Below, piece after piece: positions 1-9,453 of a DNA stretch of 64,000 nucleotides. Location of the stretch: assembly GCF_964204645.1 (NCBI RefSeq), contig NC_134028.1, positions 20,868,153-20,932,152 on the forward strand, given 5' to 3'. Each line of letters begins with the position of its first letter. Positions within the stretch are counted from its first letter, which is position 1. Below the pieces are notes generated by a model. The model searched no databases, was not told the DNA's origin, and saw only the letters and a list, made by a program, of their open reading frames with translations. The stretch comes from Tubulanus polymorphus (Eukaryota; Nemertea; Palaeonemertea; Tubulaniformes; Tubulanidae). The translations under genes and the position numbers were made by a program.

Positions 1-414
1 TTTCCCTTTAGTTTTAATTAGTTGGGTAAATGTGTAAACGCTTGGTCTAGTTCTGAAAAATTGTTTTAAAACTTTAGTGCGGAAATTTCGGAAAAAGGAC
101 AATTAATGACGTGATGGAATTCGTCCGCGACATCTTCAGTGTCACAGAGACTACAAATTCTTTCCTCCCTGGGGTTCGATTGTATCGTCCGGTTTCTATG
201 GGTTATTTGTGGTTTGAGCAACGAAAGCGGCAGAAAATTATTCTTATGTCCGATGGCATTGTGGTGAGATATTCTTCAAAGCCCCATTCACTTTTGAAAT
301 GTTTATAATATATAGCTGCGTTAGAGTTGTTTAGGGATTCGTGTTTGGATAAACCGATCTGTTAAGCGTTGCTGTACGGTGGAAGCAAAAATATTTAAGT
401 TTGGGGTAATCTGT
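1..414. other. Unassigned sequence at left edge
   Basis: I recognise no gene, RNA or repeat here. A 65-codon open frame at 111-308 has no recognisable motif and no supporting context. Confidence 0.4.
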
Positions 415-423
415 GTATACCAT

Positions 424-1200
424 GGTGAACGGAAAAAATGGCCAAGGAAAAATGGCCAGGAAAAAATGGCCAAGGAAAGAATGGCCAAGGTATTTGCCTA
501 GGAAAAAATGGCCAAGGTAAAAATGGCCACGGAAAAGTAGGCCAAGGAAGATTAAATGGAAAACTGACTGTCATTTTACTAACTAACACGAAATCAATTG
601 CATTGATGTTTTCCGATGTTTTGGCATGTCACTTTTCGAGATTATTAGACAAATTCCTGAATTAGTTTAGGTAAATTTACGACGATCATATCTCACTATG
701 ATGTTATCAGACACTGCACTAGTTTGCTATATAAGTTACCACATAATTTCGATGCATTTACCTTTGATTTAAGACAGTCTGTGCCCTAATAGCTTATTTA
801 GATGTTTTGAATTGCCAATTTAGTTATCTTATTAAGTTTAAGTTCATCACTAGTAAGTTTATCCATTGACCACTTGCAGGATAGTTCTTGATATATTCAT
901 TATATGTAATGAAATGAAATGTAAGTTCATCACATTTCTGAACTCATTAATACCGATATTAATTGTTTTAAGCCCCATGAAAATATATGATGTCTTTAAA
1001 TTGAAAGTTTAATGTTTTTATTAACATTGGCAGTACACATACATTTTTCTTGGCCTTTTTTCCGTGGCCATTTTTTCCTTGGCCATTTTTTCCTAGGCAA
1101 ATACCTTGGCCATTTTTCCTTGGCCATTTTTTCCTGGCCATTTTTTCCTTGGCCATTTTTTCCTTGGCCATTTTTTCCTTGGCCATTTTCTCCTACATTC
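424..1200. mobile_element. Foldback-like element with inverted minisatellite arms
   Basis: The left arm (about 436-555) is a tandem array of a roughly 15 bp unit, ggccaaggaaaaaat. The right arm (about 1047-1195) is the same array inverted. Both arms share a non-repeat interruption (tatttgcctagg) and the same variant units in the same order, so they are inverted copies rather than two independent arrays; the right arm has about two extra units. The 490 bp between them shows no coding. The 9 bp word gtataccat lies directly outside both ends (415-423 and 1201-1209) and looks like a target-site duplication. Foldback and Mutator-like elements make duplications of about this length. No transposase is seen, so the element would be non-autonomous. 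Confidence 0.65.
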
Positions 1201-1548
1201 GTATACCATATTTCGCCCAACCCATTGGTTTCTACATGTAGAACATGTAGTCAAGCCATTTACTAGTGTTTCTGTCAGTTAAAAAGTGACGGTACAGGGT
1301 TTTACACACATACGATGATAATTTGTTAATATTCCAACAGGTTTCTCCAGAAATTTAATCACTACGTGGCGCATGGACAGACGGAAGAAGTCAGTTTGGC
1401 TTGGGTTTTCCTCGCCGTCGGTCGTGCTTTTACGGTTGTGGTGGTTCACAGCGTGGCTTCTGTGACCGTACTTTTGTTGAACTGTGTGTCCTCCTTTGTG
1501 CAGTTTGGTGTCTGTCACCCGGGGTTTCCACTGTGCAGTGTGGACGTC

Positions 1549-1677
1549 CAATGTGTTTGGACTTTGAGAATTTTTGATTGCCCACTTCGGTGGTCGGATC
1601 CAATGTGTTTGGACACATTTTATAGTTACGTATGTTTTGATTGCCCACTTCGGTGGTCGCATCCAATGTGTTTGGAC
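1549..1677 (+). repeat. Short direct repeat around ccaatgtgtttggac
   Basis: The word ccaatgtgtttggac occurs at 1549-1563, 1600-1614 and 1663-1677. The last two occurrences sit in an almost perfect duplication of about 43 bp containing gattgcccacttcggtggtc (1572-1614 and 1635-1677). Confidence 0.75.
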
Positions 1678-2140
1678 AAATCTTGAGGCTACTGTGTGTG
1701 GCTGTTCACTGTGTGTGCACTAGAGGCTGTGTGCCTTGTAGGACTGTGTGTCCTGTTGCCTGCTGTGTGCGGGCTGGTGGGCTGTGTGCCCCGGAGTCCG
1801 CTGTCTGTGAGAAAAGATTGGAAGAATCGTGACGTTAGAATAAAGAGTGATAATGAATAAATGAATTTTAGGGCAGAGAAAACTCGAGAGGTCAGGGTTG
1901 TTGGTTCTCCATATTCTATGTGTGTTTGGAATACTACGTCCCACTATTGTGAGATTTATTATCGTTCAAGGTGTTCGTCTATTATTTCGGTTTTCTGCAG
2001 ATCTGTTTCGGCGATTTTATTTAGCGCATTTGCGTTTCCGGCTAGAGTCAGTCGCGCTCAACGCACGATTTAGTTTGCTCCGTTCGTGCGGGACGCGTAC
2101 CATACACTTATCGTTTCAAGTTTTATGAGAGCCTTTTGAT

Positions 2141-2215
2141 TGAGTTAACTCATTGAAAATGAACTAACTTTAACTCAGAGTTAACTCTATCTCACAACTG
2201 TGGAACTGGATCCAG
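2141..2215. repeat. Fragment of the CAGGGTCC palindromic MITE family
   Basis: It has gagttaactcattgaaaatg followed by taactcagagttaactct and a right end cacaactgtggaactggatc. This is the same core and right terminus as the fuller elements at 16209-16338. The left terminus is degraded. Confidence 0.55.
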
Positions 2216-2415
2216 TTATTGTTTTTTTTCATCTCTGGACTCTAGAGAAGATTGTAATTCAATGCGAGGTTTGTTGATTGTTTAAATACAAGGGACAGGT
2301 GAATTGATTTCTAAGAATAAAACGTTGGCTCGACATTGACCCGGCACTCGTAATCAAACGTCAGTCTTCACATAAATGGGTCATCAGTCAGGTGACTGTT
2401 TCATAACAAAACAAA

Positions 2416-3924
2416 ATGTCCGTGGCTGTTGCTGTCGTGTCGTTATTTTGTGACTGGGATAATTTACGGTTTATCAATGTATTCATGTTGTTCTGCGGTT
2501 CGTACATTCTCTGGTTGATTTATAATGAATATTTCCGCTGGTATCTCCCGCCCGGTCCGTGGGGCTTACCGATTATCGGGCACCTGACCTCGATCGGGAA
2601 AAATCCGCATCTCACGTTCATGAAAATGCGCGCGAAATACGGAGATGTTTTCCGCATCCGTCTCGGTGGTTTCCCAACAATTGTCGTCAACGGTAATGAA
2701 TTAATCCGCGAGGTAACTAACGCGAGAGTCGATGATTTCGCCGGTCGACCGAGGTTTTATTTATTCTCGCTGCGCGATGATGGATTATCGGGTGGTCTTT
2801 ATGACGACTCTTGGCGTATGATGAAGAACGTCGCTATGAAATCTCTCCATCGTTTCGACAACGAAAACGACGACGGGGATTTCAACGACTTATTATCGGA
2901 TGAAGCTGAGAGATTGGTTAACGCTATTTCACGGCACGACGGACTTCCGTTCAGTCCGAAGATGCAGATATTCACGACCGTGGGCAGTGTGGCCTATCAG
3001 CTGTGTTACGGGCGCGGGCACGATTTAAATGGGGATGAGGTTTTCAAACAGATCGTGGATGGATCAAATGAATTCATCGAGTTTGCCAGTGCGGGGAATC
3101 CCGTCGAAGTGTTACCGTGGTTACGCTATTTCATGCCTTGGAAAACTAGCGCCATTCGTAAAGTAATGTCGTTTTCGGACGAAATCAGCAAGGAAATTCT
3201 AGCCAATCATGAAGAGACATTCTCGGCCAATCATATTCGAGATATTTTAGATAGTTACCTAGCGTTGGATTATGATAAACCGGCGTTAAGCGGCTTAAAT
3301 AAAAGCCGACTCAGTTATACATGTTTTGAGTTTTTAACGGCAGGTTATGAGACGACTGCCACAGTTAGTCTCTGGACGCTGCTCTATATGGTTAAACACC
3401 CGGACGTACAGCAGAAAATCTATGATGAGATATCCGATGTGCTCGGCGATTCTCAAGCGCAGGTCTCTGATAAATCGAAATTACCGTTTCTAGAAGCTAC
3501 GATTACAGAAGTGATGCGTATCCGAACCCCGGTCACGCTCGCTCTTCCTCACGCCGCCGTTAGAGATTCTAGAATCGGTGGATTTGACGTCCCTGAAGGA
3601 ACGGTCGTCTTACTCAACCTCTATTCACTCGCTCAAGATGAATCCGTCTGGAAAGATCCGCACGATTTCCGCCCTGAACGATTTCTCACACCAGACGGAC
3701 GAATAGATCGTAAAAAGTGTAATTTGATTCTACCGTTCGGCGCCGGAATCAGGAAATGCCCGGGCGAAAATTTAGCGAAGTTTGAATTGTTCGTATTTTT
3801 AGCGTCGATTCTACAGAAGTTTGAGATTTTACCGGTTCCAGGTTTTGAGTATAACATGACTCCGATACATGGTCTGACGGACTACCCACAAATATTCGAT
3901 ATCATCGCTAAACACAGAAAATAA
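2416..3924 (+). CDS. Cytochrome P450, CYP2 clan, single exon
   Basis: This 502-residue protein is a heme-thiolate monooxygenase, probably anchored in the endoplasmic reticulum. A hydrophobic N-terminal anchor (about residues 20-36) is followed by the proline-rich hinge PPGPWGLPIIGH (45-56). The I-helix oxygen-activation motif is AGYETT (309-314), the K-helix ExxR is EVMR (365-368), PERF is at 420-423, and the heme-binding loop FGAGIRKCPG has its cysteine ligand at 448. Length and hinge fit the CYP2 clan (CYP1/2/17-like). The C-helix WxxxR reads W133-RMM-K137, with Lys for Arg. The frame has no intron, unusual for a CYP2-clan gene, so it may be an old retrocopy, though it is undamaged. ATTAAA at 3945-3950 and 4130-4135 are candidate poly(A) signals. 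Substrate cannot be inferred. It lies outside the tandem array. Confidence 0.93.
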   Translation: MSVAVAVVSLFCDWDNLRFINVFMLFCGSYILWLIYNEYFRWYLPPGPWGLPIIGHLTSIGKNPHLTFMKMRAKYGDVFRIRLGGFPTIVVNGNELIREVTNARVDDFAGRPRFYLFSLRDDGLSGGLYDDSWRMMKNVAMKSLHRFDNENDDGDFNDLLSDEAERLVNAISRHDGLPFSPKMQIFTTVGSVAYQLCYGRGHDLNGDEVFKQIVDGSNEFIEFASAGNPVEVLPWLRYFMPWKTSAIRKVMSFSDEISKEILANHEETFSANHIRDILDSYLALDYDKPALSGLNKSRLSYTCFEFLTAGYETTATVSLWTLLYMVKHPDVQQKIYDEISDVLGDSQAQVSDKSKLPFLEATITEVMRIRTPVTLALPHAAVRDSRIGGFDVPEGTVVLLNLYSLAQDESVWKDPHDFRPERFLTPDGRIDRKKCNLILPFGAGIRKCPGENLAKFELFVFLASILQKFEILPVPGFEYNMTPIHGLTDYPQIFDIIAKHRK

Positions 3925-4430
3925 TATTGATAATTGTTTCTTCAATTAAACGCCCTGAGTTCGGGTTGTTAAGATGATTTAAAATTCCTCCTCAATAAGA
4001 ATGAAAATATTCTGAAATATATCCTTAAACTGCAGTTAATATCATAATTATATTATAACACTTTCCGAATATTACTGTATTATGATAATGTTTGATAACT
4101 TGTGTAATAATACTTTATCCAGCACCAGTATTAAACTCATTTACTGAAGCCAGCTGAGTGTTTGTGTGGACTTGTATGACTTGTATGGCGTTATCGTTTT
4201 TCTCATCTGTTACTAGCTGCACCCATGAGTTCAGATCTTCATTAAAATTCATACATTATAGAATGATCATACCGGTACTTTACATATCTATTTGCTATCT
4301 ATATTTCTGTTACCTTGGGCCTCCATGGGAAGGATAAATTTTCAGTAGGTAATTGATTAAAGGGATCAAGTATCCACGGGCACAGGTCACGTCGGTCCCG
4401 AGATCACATTATGGTCTCTAGAGCACGGGT

Positions 4431-4488
4431 GATCACAACTCATTATAGAGTTAAATCTTAACTCAGAACCTGTGGAACTGGACCCTGA
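4431..4488. repeat. Fragment of the CAGGGTCC palindromic MITE family
   Basis: It has gatcacaactcattatagag followed by cttaactcagaacctgtgga and the terminus actggaccctg. The right end matches the family seen at 2141, 16031 and 16209. Confidence 0.5.
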
Positions 4489-4644
4489 ATACTAAACTAA
4501 ACATCAACCAGATCAATATAATCTGTATTGCCAATTAGTAAAGCTACAAGGCAGTCGCGAGCTAATGTTGGTTAGAGGTGGTCCACCACTAATAACAAAG
4601 CAATTTCAATGTTTCTTTTAACAATACTTATTTCATTTATTTTT

Positions 4645-4830
4645 AAAACATTTTAAAATCGTCATGCAGACAGGATCGCGATTATTGTTTTAAAGTTGAT
4701 CAATGTACATAATTATCAGTGTAATAATGAAATGAAGCTCTGGTTATTGAAAATTGGCCAGAATTGCTTTAATATGGATTGAGGTTACTTGTGGACAGCC
4801 TGTCTGCATGACGATTGTAATAAAATGGTT
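4645..4830. mobile_element. Small MITE-like inverted-repeat element
   Basis: An exact 18 bp inverted repeat, AATCGTCATGCAGACAGG at 4657-4674 and its complement at 4799-4816, encloses about 124 bp. Similarity between the arms continues outward with small indels (attttaaa against attttatta). No coding content is present. Confidence 0.55.
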
Positions 4831-5050
4831 TCTTTTTTAATTACTTTTCAAAATCCTGCATTGGTTGAAACTTAACTCCGAAGTGTAGAACATGAAAAAG
4901 ACATTCTCTTCATGTTTGTAGAAACGTTTTTGAACCGTTAAGAAGGCTTAAAACTGAAAGGTTTATTTAAAAACATTAAGAAACGCTGTTTCGTCTTGAA
5001 AGGCAACATTTATGTAACCCTATGTAAGTGCTTTTGTATCAGCTATGGCA

Positions 5051-5120
5051 TATTATTGTATCTTGTGTTAAATCGCCATTAGGACGCCCTAATGGTGATT
5101 TGACAGCCAATACAATAATT
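5051..5120. repeat. 70 bp near-perfect palindrome
   Basis: Two arms of about 32 bp fold around the centre aggacgccct (5081-5090). The inner 14-15 bp, aaatcgccattagg against cctaatggtgattt, pair almost perfectly, and the outer arms (tattattgtat against atacaataatt) also pair. It could be a tiny snap-back element or a transcribed hairpin. Confidence 0.6.
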
Positions 5121-5282
5121 TGTTTTATCACAAATGCCACATGTCACATACGAAACTCGGCTTTAAATCAGAATATGTCAACATTTGTACGTATCCATAT
5201 TCAGTTCAAACCAGTTGGACTTTTTACGAAACAGTGCTGGTGTAGACCTAGCTGATAGATTACTCCTTGATTCCGCAGCGCG

Positions 5283-5360
5283 ATGGAAGTACAGGCTGTT
5301 TAGAATTATTCGGACGATACAGAAAATATCAAATATTTCAACTTTTCATCATCGAGTGTC
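5283..5360 (+). pseudogene. Relic of SLC22 first exon
   Basis: This stretch aligns with the SLC22 first exon at 5808. Both have gcagc-cgATGgaagt at the start and then a segment encoding RY-x-x-YQIFQLFIIE. Here a one-base loss after GTTT shifts frame, and an in-frame TAG follows the first six codons when read from the ATG. It breaks off after about 25 codons. It suggests an older neighbouring duplicate of the transporter gene. Confidence 0.6.
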
Positions 5361-6511
5361 GTGAGTTTTTTTCATCATCGAGTGACGTATTTTTTCCCTT
5401 TCCGTCTTTGGGTTTGCTATTCCGAATGTCTCCTACCCTCTCATCTCTCAGATAGGTGTGCACCGGCTGATAAATATTTCAAGTTTAACTTAAAGTTTAG
5501 CACCGAAGTTCACATGTGTTTCAGAATTAAGACAAGCAATTTTGTAACAAGTAAAAATGGCCTGTCCTGCTAACAGTATAGACTCAACGTTCGTTGAATC
5601 ATTGGATTTCAACAAAAAAAGCCTAGAGTATCTTTTCCAGTAAACAATAAAGTGCTATCGGTCGGATCTTGAATATTGAACCTAGAAATCAAGTTTTTTT
5701 ACATTACATTGATGTATTCTACCGGTTTAACAAGTCTTTAGTTATTATATAGTGTGATACCGGTTATAAAATAGTCTCGGTTGACAGTACGGGTCGTTTG
5801 CAGCACGATGGAAGTGGAAGCCGTTTTGAAGGATTTAGGGAGATACGGCAGATATCAGATATTTCAGTTGTTTATTATCGAAATTGCGTCCTTATCAACG
5901 CCTATATGTACAGTCGGTTGGATATTTCAAGGTAAACATATTACATTTTATTCCAAAAAGTAGGCCCTATAAGTATACTTTCATGAATTTCAACTTGTTT
6001 TAACGGACACATGGTTATATATATATATATAATTACGTTATAGTATAAAATTGTCATGTCTTTAAAATTCAGCGTGGATTCCAGAATATCATTGCAAACT
6101 GTCTACGCTGAACCAAACAGTGAACGGGTCGATACCGTTTATAACTAGTGAGGATGGAGAACTTAAACTCGATCAATTTCGACAATTCAAGTCAATTACA
6201 GATAATATCACAGTCGCCTGTCAAAATGGTTACTCTTACCAGTCAGATGGTTTTTACTCTAACACAACAGGCCAGTCAGTCAATCTACAGAAAGCTTAAT
6301 GCCATCTAATCACCAGAATGAAATGATTTTATCTATTTTCAGTTTTCGTGGGTTTGTGAATCGAGTCACGTGAATGCTTTAGCGATGACGATATATTTCG
6401 GTGGTTTTTTGGCTGGAAGTATAGTGGCGCCACCTTGGTCGGATTATTTCGGAAGGAAAATTCCGTATATAGTCTGTTCTATATTATTCGCCGTTTCGGT
6501 GTTTCTACCTG

Positions 6512-6672
6512 GGGGTCATTCATTTATTACGTACGCACCAAGGGAGGGGTCAGTGCAATTGTGTACTGTAATGCTTACTGTATATGGAAAAAAATGGCCG
6601 ATTTTGCGTACAGAGGGGGAGGGGGGTTGAAAAATTCAAATTTTATGCGTACGTAATAAATGAATGATCCCC
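6512..6672. mobile_element. MITE-like inverted repeat at the end of SLC22 exon 3
   Basis: TCATTCATTTATTACGTACG (within 6512-6537) recurs inverted at 6646-6672, both arms flanked outwardly by gggg. The interior contains G-rich aggggg runs and no gene. The left arm overlaps the point where SLC22 similarity in exon 3 stops, consistent with an insertion. Confidence 0.6.
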
Positions 6673-7454
6673 TGTCATTTTTGTCAACCAAACATTTTTC
6701 ATTACAATGAAATTCGTTAGCGGAGTTTTCAATATAGTAAATAATTTTCTATTATTGATGATGAACTGATTAGAAATCATTCAATTCCCGGCGGAAGCAA
6801 GTTGGGTTAGAAATCCATTGAAATAGAAATTTCGTTTCCACACCAACAATTTTGAAACCGCAATTTTGGTTTGAATCCGATATACGCATTTAGGCAGAAA
6901 ACCCGTTATAGATAGATGCTTGCAGTTATACTTTCAGATTTTATTTCGTTTGAAAATGAAATTTCAAATAGGAGAATAATATAATATGCACGACAAAGAA
7001 ATAACAGATGACTCCAAAGAATTACTAGATAACAAAATTGATCATTTGCCAGGAAGATATTTCTGCTTACATGATTTGGTTGTTTCTTTCAGGGTGCCTC
7101 CATAGTGTCTCATGTTTTGGTTTGCGAATGGTTCCCGACCGATCAGCGTTCATTCGCAAACGCTTTTCACATGCTCACCTGGACAGTAGGAATGCTTATA
7201 ACCGGAGCGTGCGGCTACTTGTTCTCTCATTGGAAATATATGCAAATCGTCGGGGGTATCTTTTCTTGTTTCGCAATTTCAGGAATTTGGTAAATAGATT
7301 TTTCAGATAACAAAATGTCCATTCAAAATTGAAGACATTCGTCAAACTAATTTTGTAACCAGGTTTTACGATGAATCTGTGGCGTGGCTCGTCGCTAATT
7401 CCAAATCAGAAGAAGCGATCAGAATTTTGAGAAAAGCAGCGAAATTTAACAAAC

Positions 7455-7972
7455 GTTCGCTTTCACCACGTTGCGTTCTCCCCTCGTGTTGTCGTTGTTT
7501 GTTCCGATTAATCCGATTAGTGATATCCCTCTGACTCCAGAATAATAACAACACTTCTCGTGGGTCTAAGTTCTTCCTTTATTCTCCCGTACAATTCTTA
7601 TTCCTTCCTACAGCTCGTATTTTAGACTTCTCCACCACTCTAGAATCTCTCAACCCTCTTACTGTGCTGACCCTCCCTTTTTATACTATTTCATGCTCGC
7701 GACGTATCTTCTACATATTTTATACGTCACGAGTTTATTACTTGTTTACTACCTAGCCATACCAGAGCTCAAGGCTCCCGCTATAACCAGCATCCCTACG
7801 CAGATACTCACGTCACTTTCACCTATCTTCTATTCGATGTCTTATGTGCGACGTAAGCATCTACGCAGGTTGTTAACTAACTTCAGCCACTGCCCTGAAC
7901 TCTGGCTTCCCTCCCTGTTATGCAAACTACTTGTTAACTAATTTATCACTCCAATACTACCATTAGAACAAC
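7455..7972 (-). mobile_element. Probable solo or truncated LTR
   Basis: Read on the minus strand, the segment starts TGTTCTAATGG near 7972. It has a TATA box (tataaaaa, plus 7678-7685) and, about 100 bases on, AATAAA (plus 7578-7583), the order expected of U3-R-U5. It ends near acgcaacgtggtgaaagcg, which resembles a primer-binding-site junction. It abuts SLC22 exon 5 just after its KFNK codons. No gag or pol sequence is present and no target duplication was confirmed. Confidence 0.4.
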
Positions 7973-8969
7973 CTCAGATAGACAAGGAAAGTAAAAGTAA
8001 GGAAACCCTATTGCTAAGGTAAATTGTCAAAAATACGCGACCTTTAAAATTCATTAACGAACATCGACCTTTTTTATACCAAAATATGTTATATTCAGAT
8101 AAAAGCTCGGTTGTGGATAGAGTTAAACTAGTGTTTAGAAATATGGTCGACTGTGGTAAGGGTAGCGAAGATTCGGATAATGAAACGATTGGAATTTTAC
8201 AGATTCTCAAACATCCAAAACTGCGTCTATACACGATATTAGAAGCTTTTATCTGGTATGCGTTATGAATGTATATAATAACTTGTATGGGGAGGAGGGG
8301 TTTCGTATTTTCTGTAAAAACCACCTTAACTATGAACCTTAAGATCATTTAAGCTTATCAAGAGGAGTGATTTGCCTAATTTCTGATGAGGGAGGCTAAA
8401 AATCTAGATGAAAGTTCATTGAAAATTTACTGGATTTTGACGGGTTGTCGCACTGTTTCTGTTATGCATCTAGCGGGATAGCTGGAGGCACTAAGTCCTC
8501 ATAGATTCATATTTGGAATTATTACTTTATTTACTTGGTTTATCGTCATAATTACAACATATACAATGGAATATTCAATTGTGATCCCAAATACATGTAA
8601 CCATATACAAAAAAAACATGCTTTAATACAATTTCACTCCTTTACACCATGGACTCCACAACGAACTGTAGATGTGCCAAATAGGTATAAAGGGTTTAGT
8701 AGGTAGGAGGTAGATTGATTGAGTTATGAATTTTTGATTCTTACTAGCGATAAATGACAACTATAAGGATTTTCTTAAAGGGACAAGATATTCTAAAAAA
8801 TGACTTATTTCATCCTATAATTTCGGACCTTTGTATCTATGGAAATAACAGACAGTCCTACGCATATGTCTGATATATGTAGAACTGAATTTAATGTCAT
8901 TTTTGTAGAATTCTATAACTAAATAAATTAAGCATTTAAGAATCAAATCATCAATACATTCCGCAACAA

Positions 8970-9180
8970 TACTGTTTTCCTTCTTCATAAACAACATGGG
9001 AGAATGTGTGAGCAGGTATAACATAAGGAAATCGAACTCGAAATCATGCTACTTTTATACGCAGACGATACACGGTGATTCTAGTAGAATCACCAGAAGA
9101 AATTCGAAAGAATAGCAACCAAGTTCTATAAGATCTCTAATGGGCGTCGAGCAATAGACACCAAAATATTTTGTATATAG
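8970..9180 (+). pseudogene. LINE reverse-transcriptase relic with YADD box (unit 1)
   Basis: An FFINNMGECV-like segment is followed, after a frame change, by LLLYADDT, with the catalytic YADD codons at 9058-9069. A further frame change leads into VILVESPEEIRKNS. This is the palm core of a non-LTR reverse transcriptase, heavily decayed and isolated. Confidence 0.7.
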
Positions 9181-9254
9181 AGATGGGGGATCAGTATATA
9201 TAATTAGTAACCACTTTCAAATATACTGGTACCAAATCATTTAGAGCAGATATA

Positions 9255-9373
9255 ATAAATTCACACGTAAAATACGCAACATAACGCTGATGGATATTTC
9301 ACGGTCCAGCAATGGTTATCTAGGCATCTGAAGTCAGCGATTTACTTAATTGACTAACGGCAATGTATGGTAA
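9255..9373 (+). repeat. 119 bp block upstream of GPCR A, shared with 19301-19417
   Basis: It starts ataaattcacacgtaaaata, has the central word atttcacggtccagcaa and ends near atgtatggtaa. A diverged version lies at 19301-19417 in the same unit. It ends about 80 bp before the GPCR A start codon. It could be an old element or a duplicated upstream region. Confidence 0.6.
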
Positions 9374-9453
9374 ACCAAAAAACAAGCCTTTTAGAATCGC
9401 CAGATTCAGATGTACATGCTGTGCACGTTTGTACATCGTGATCGGTCGGCGCA

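Larger units (their letters stand above)
1210..2415. other. Intergenic region upstream of the P450 gene
   Basis: It holds a short tandem repeat (1549-1677), a GT-rich stretch with recurring ctgtgtg (about 1690-1810) and a palindromic MITE fragment (2141-2215). I see no coding segment. The P450 promoter should lie near the right end, but no element is clear enough to call. Confidence 0.4.
3925..5282. other. Intergenic region with small hairpin elements
   Basis: There is no coding beyond the P450 3' end. It contains a MITE fragment (4431-4488), a short inverted-repeat element (4645-4830) and a near-perfect palindrome (5051-5120), each listed separately. Confidence 0.5.
5808..8255 (+). pseudogene. 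SLC22-type organic ion transporter, 5' half, damaged
   Basis: These are exons of an SLC22 transporter (12-TM major facilitator of organic cations or anions, plasma membrane). Exon 1 (5808-5931) encodes MEVEAVLKDLGRYGRYQ and TM1. Exon 2 (6073 to about 6278) encodes the large cysteine- and N-glycan-rich first loop. Exon 3 (from 6343) starts FSWVCESSHVNALAMT and carries the DxxGR-type loop SDYFGRK. Exon 4 (7093-7289) encodes CEWFPTDQRSFANAF. Exon 5 (from 7363) carries ESVAWL, against the usual ESPRWL. Exon 6 (8099-8255) encodes the TM6-7 loop. Exon 3 runs into a hairpin element at 6512, exon 5 into LTR-like sequence near 7455, and the segment between exons 3 and 4 is missing. Exons for TM7-10 are absent, because the tandem array begins at 8314. 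I read it as a broken gene. Confidence 0.75.
8256..9453. other. Region between SLC22 exon 6 and GPCR A
   Basis: It contains the array boundary at 8314, AT-rich sequence (8510-8960), a LINE reverse-transcriptase relic (8970-9180) and a block shared with 19301-19417 that lies just upstream of the receptor start. The same interval recurs at 24282-25430, 43921-45063 and 59837-60981. Confidence 0.55.

Noticed and set aside
395-1266. Open frames rich in MAKEKW / WPFFPWPF repeats on both strands
   Set aside because: They are translations of the 15 bp minisatellite arms of the foldback element, open because the unit is a multiple of three.
1279-1686. Open frames of about 106-127 codons on both strands
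   Set aside because: No recognisable protein; they span a short direct repeat and are open on both strands at once.
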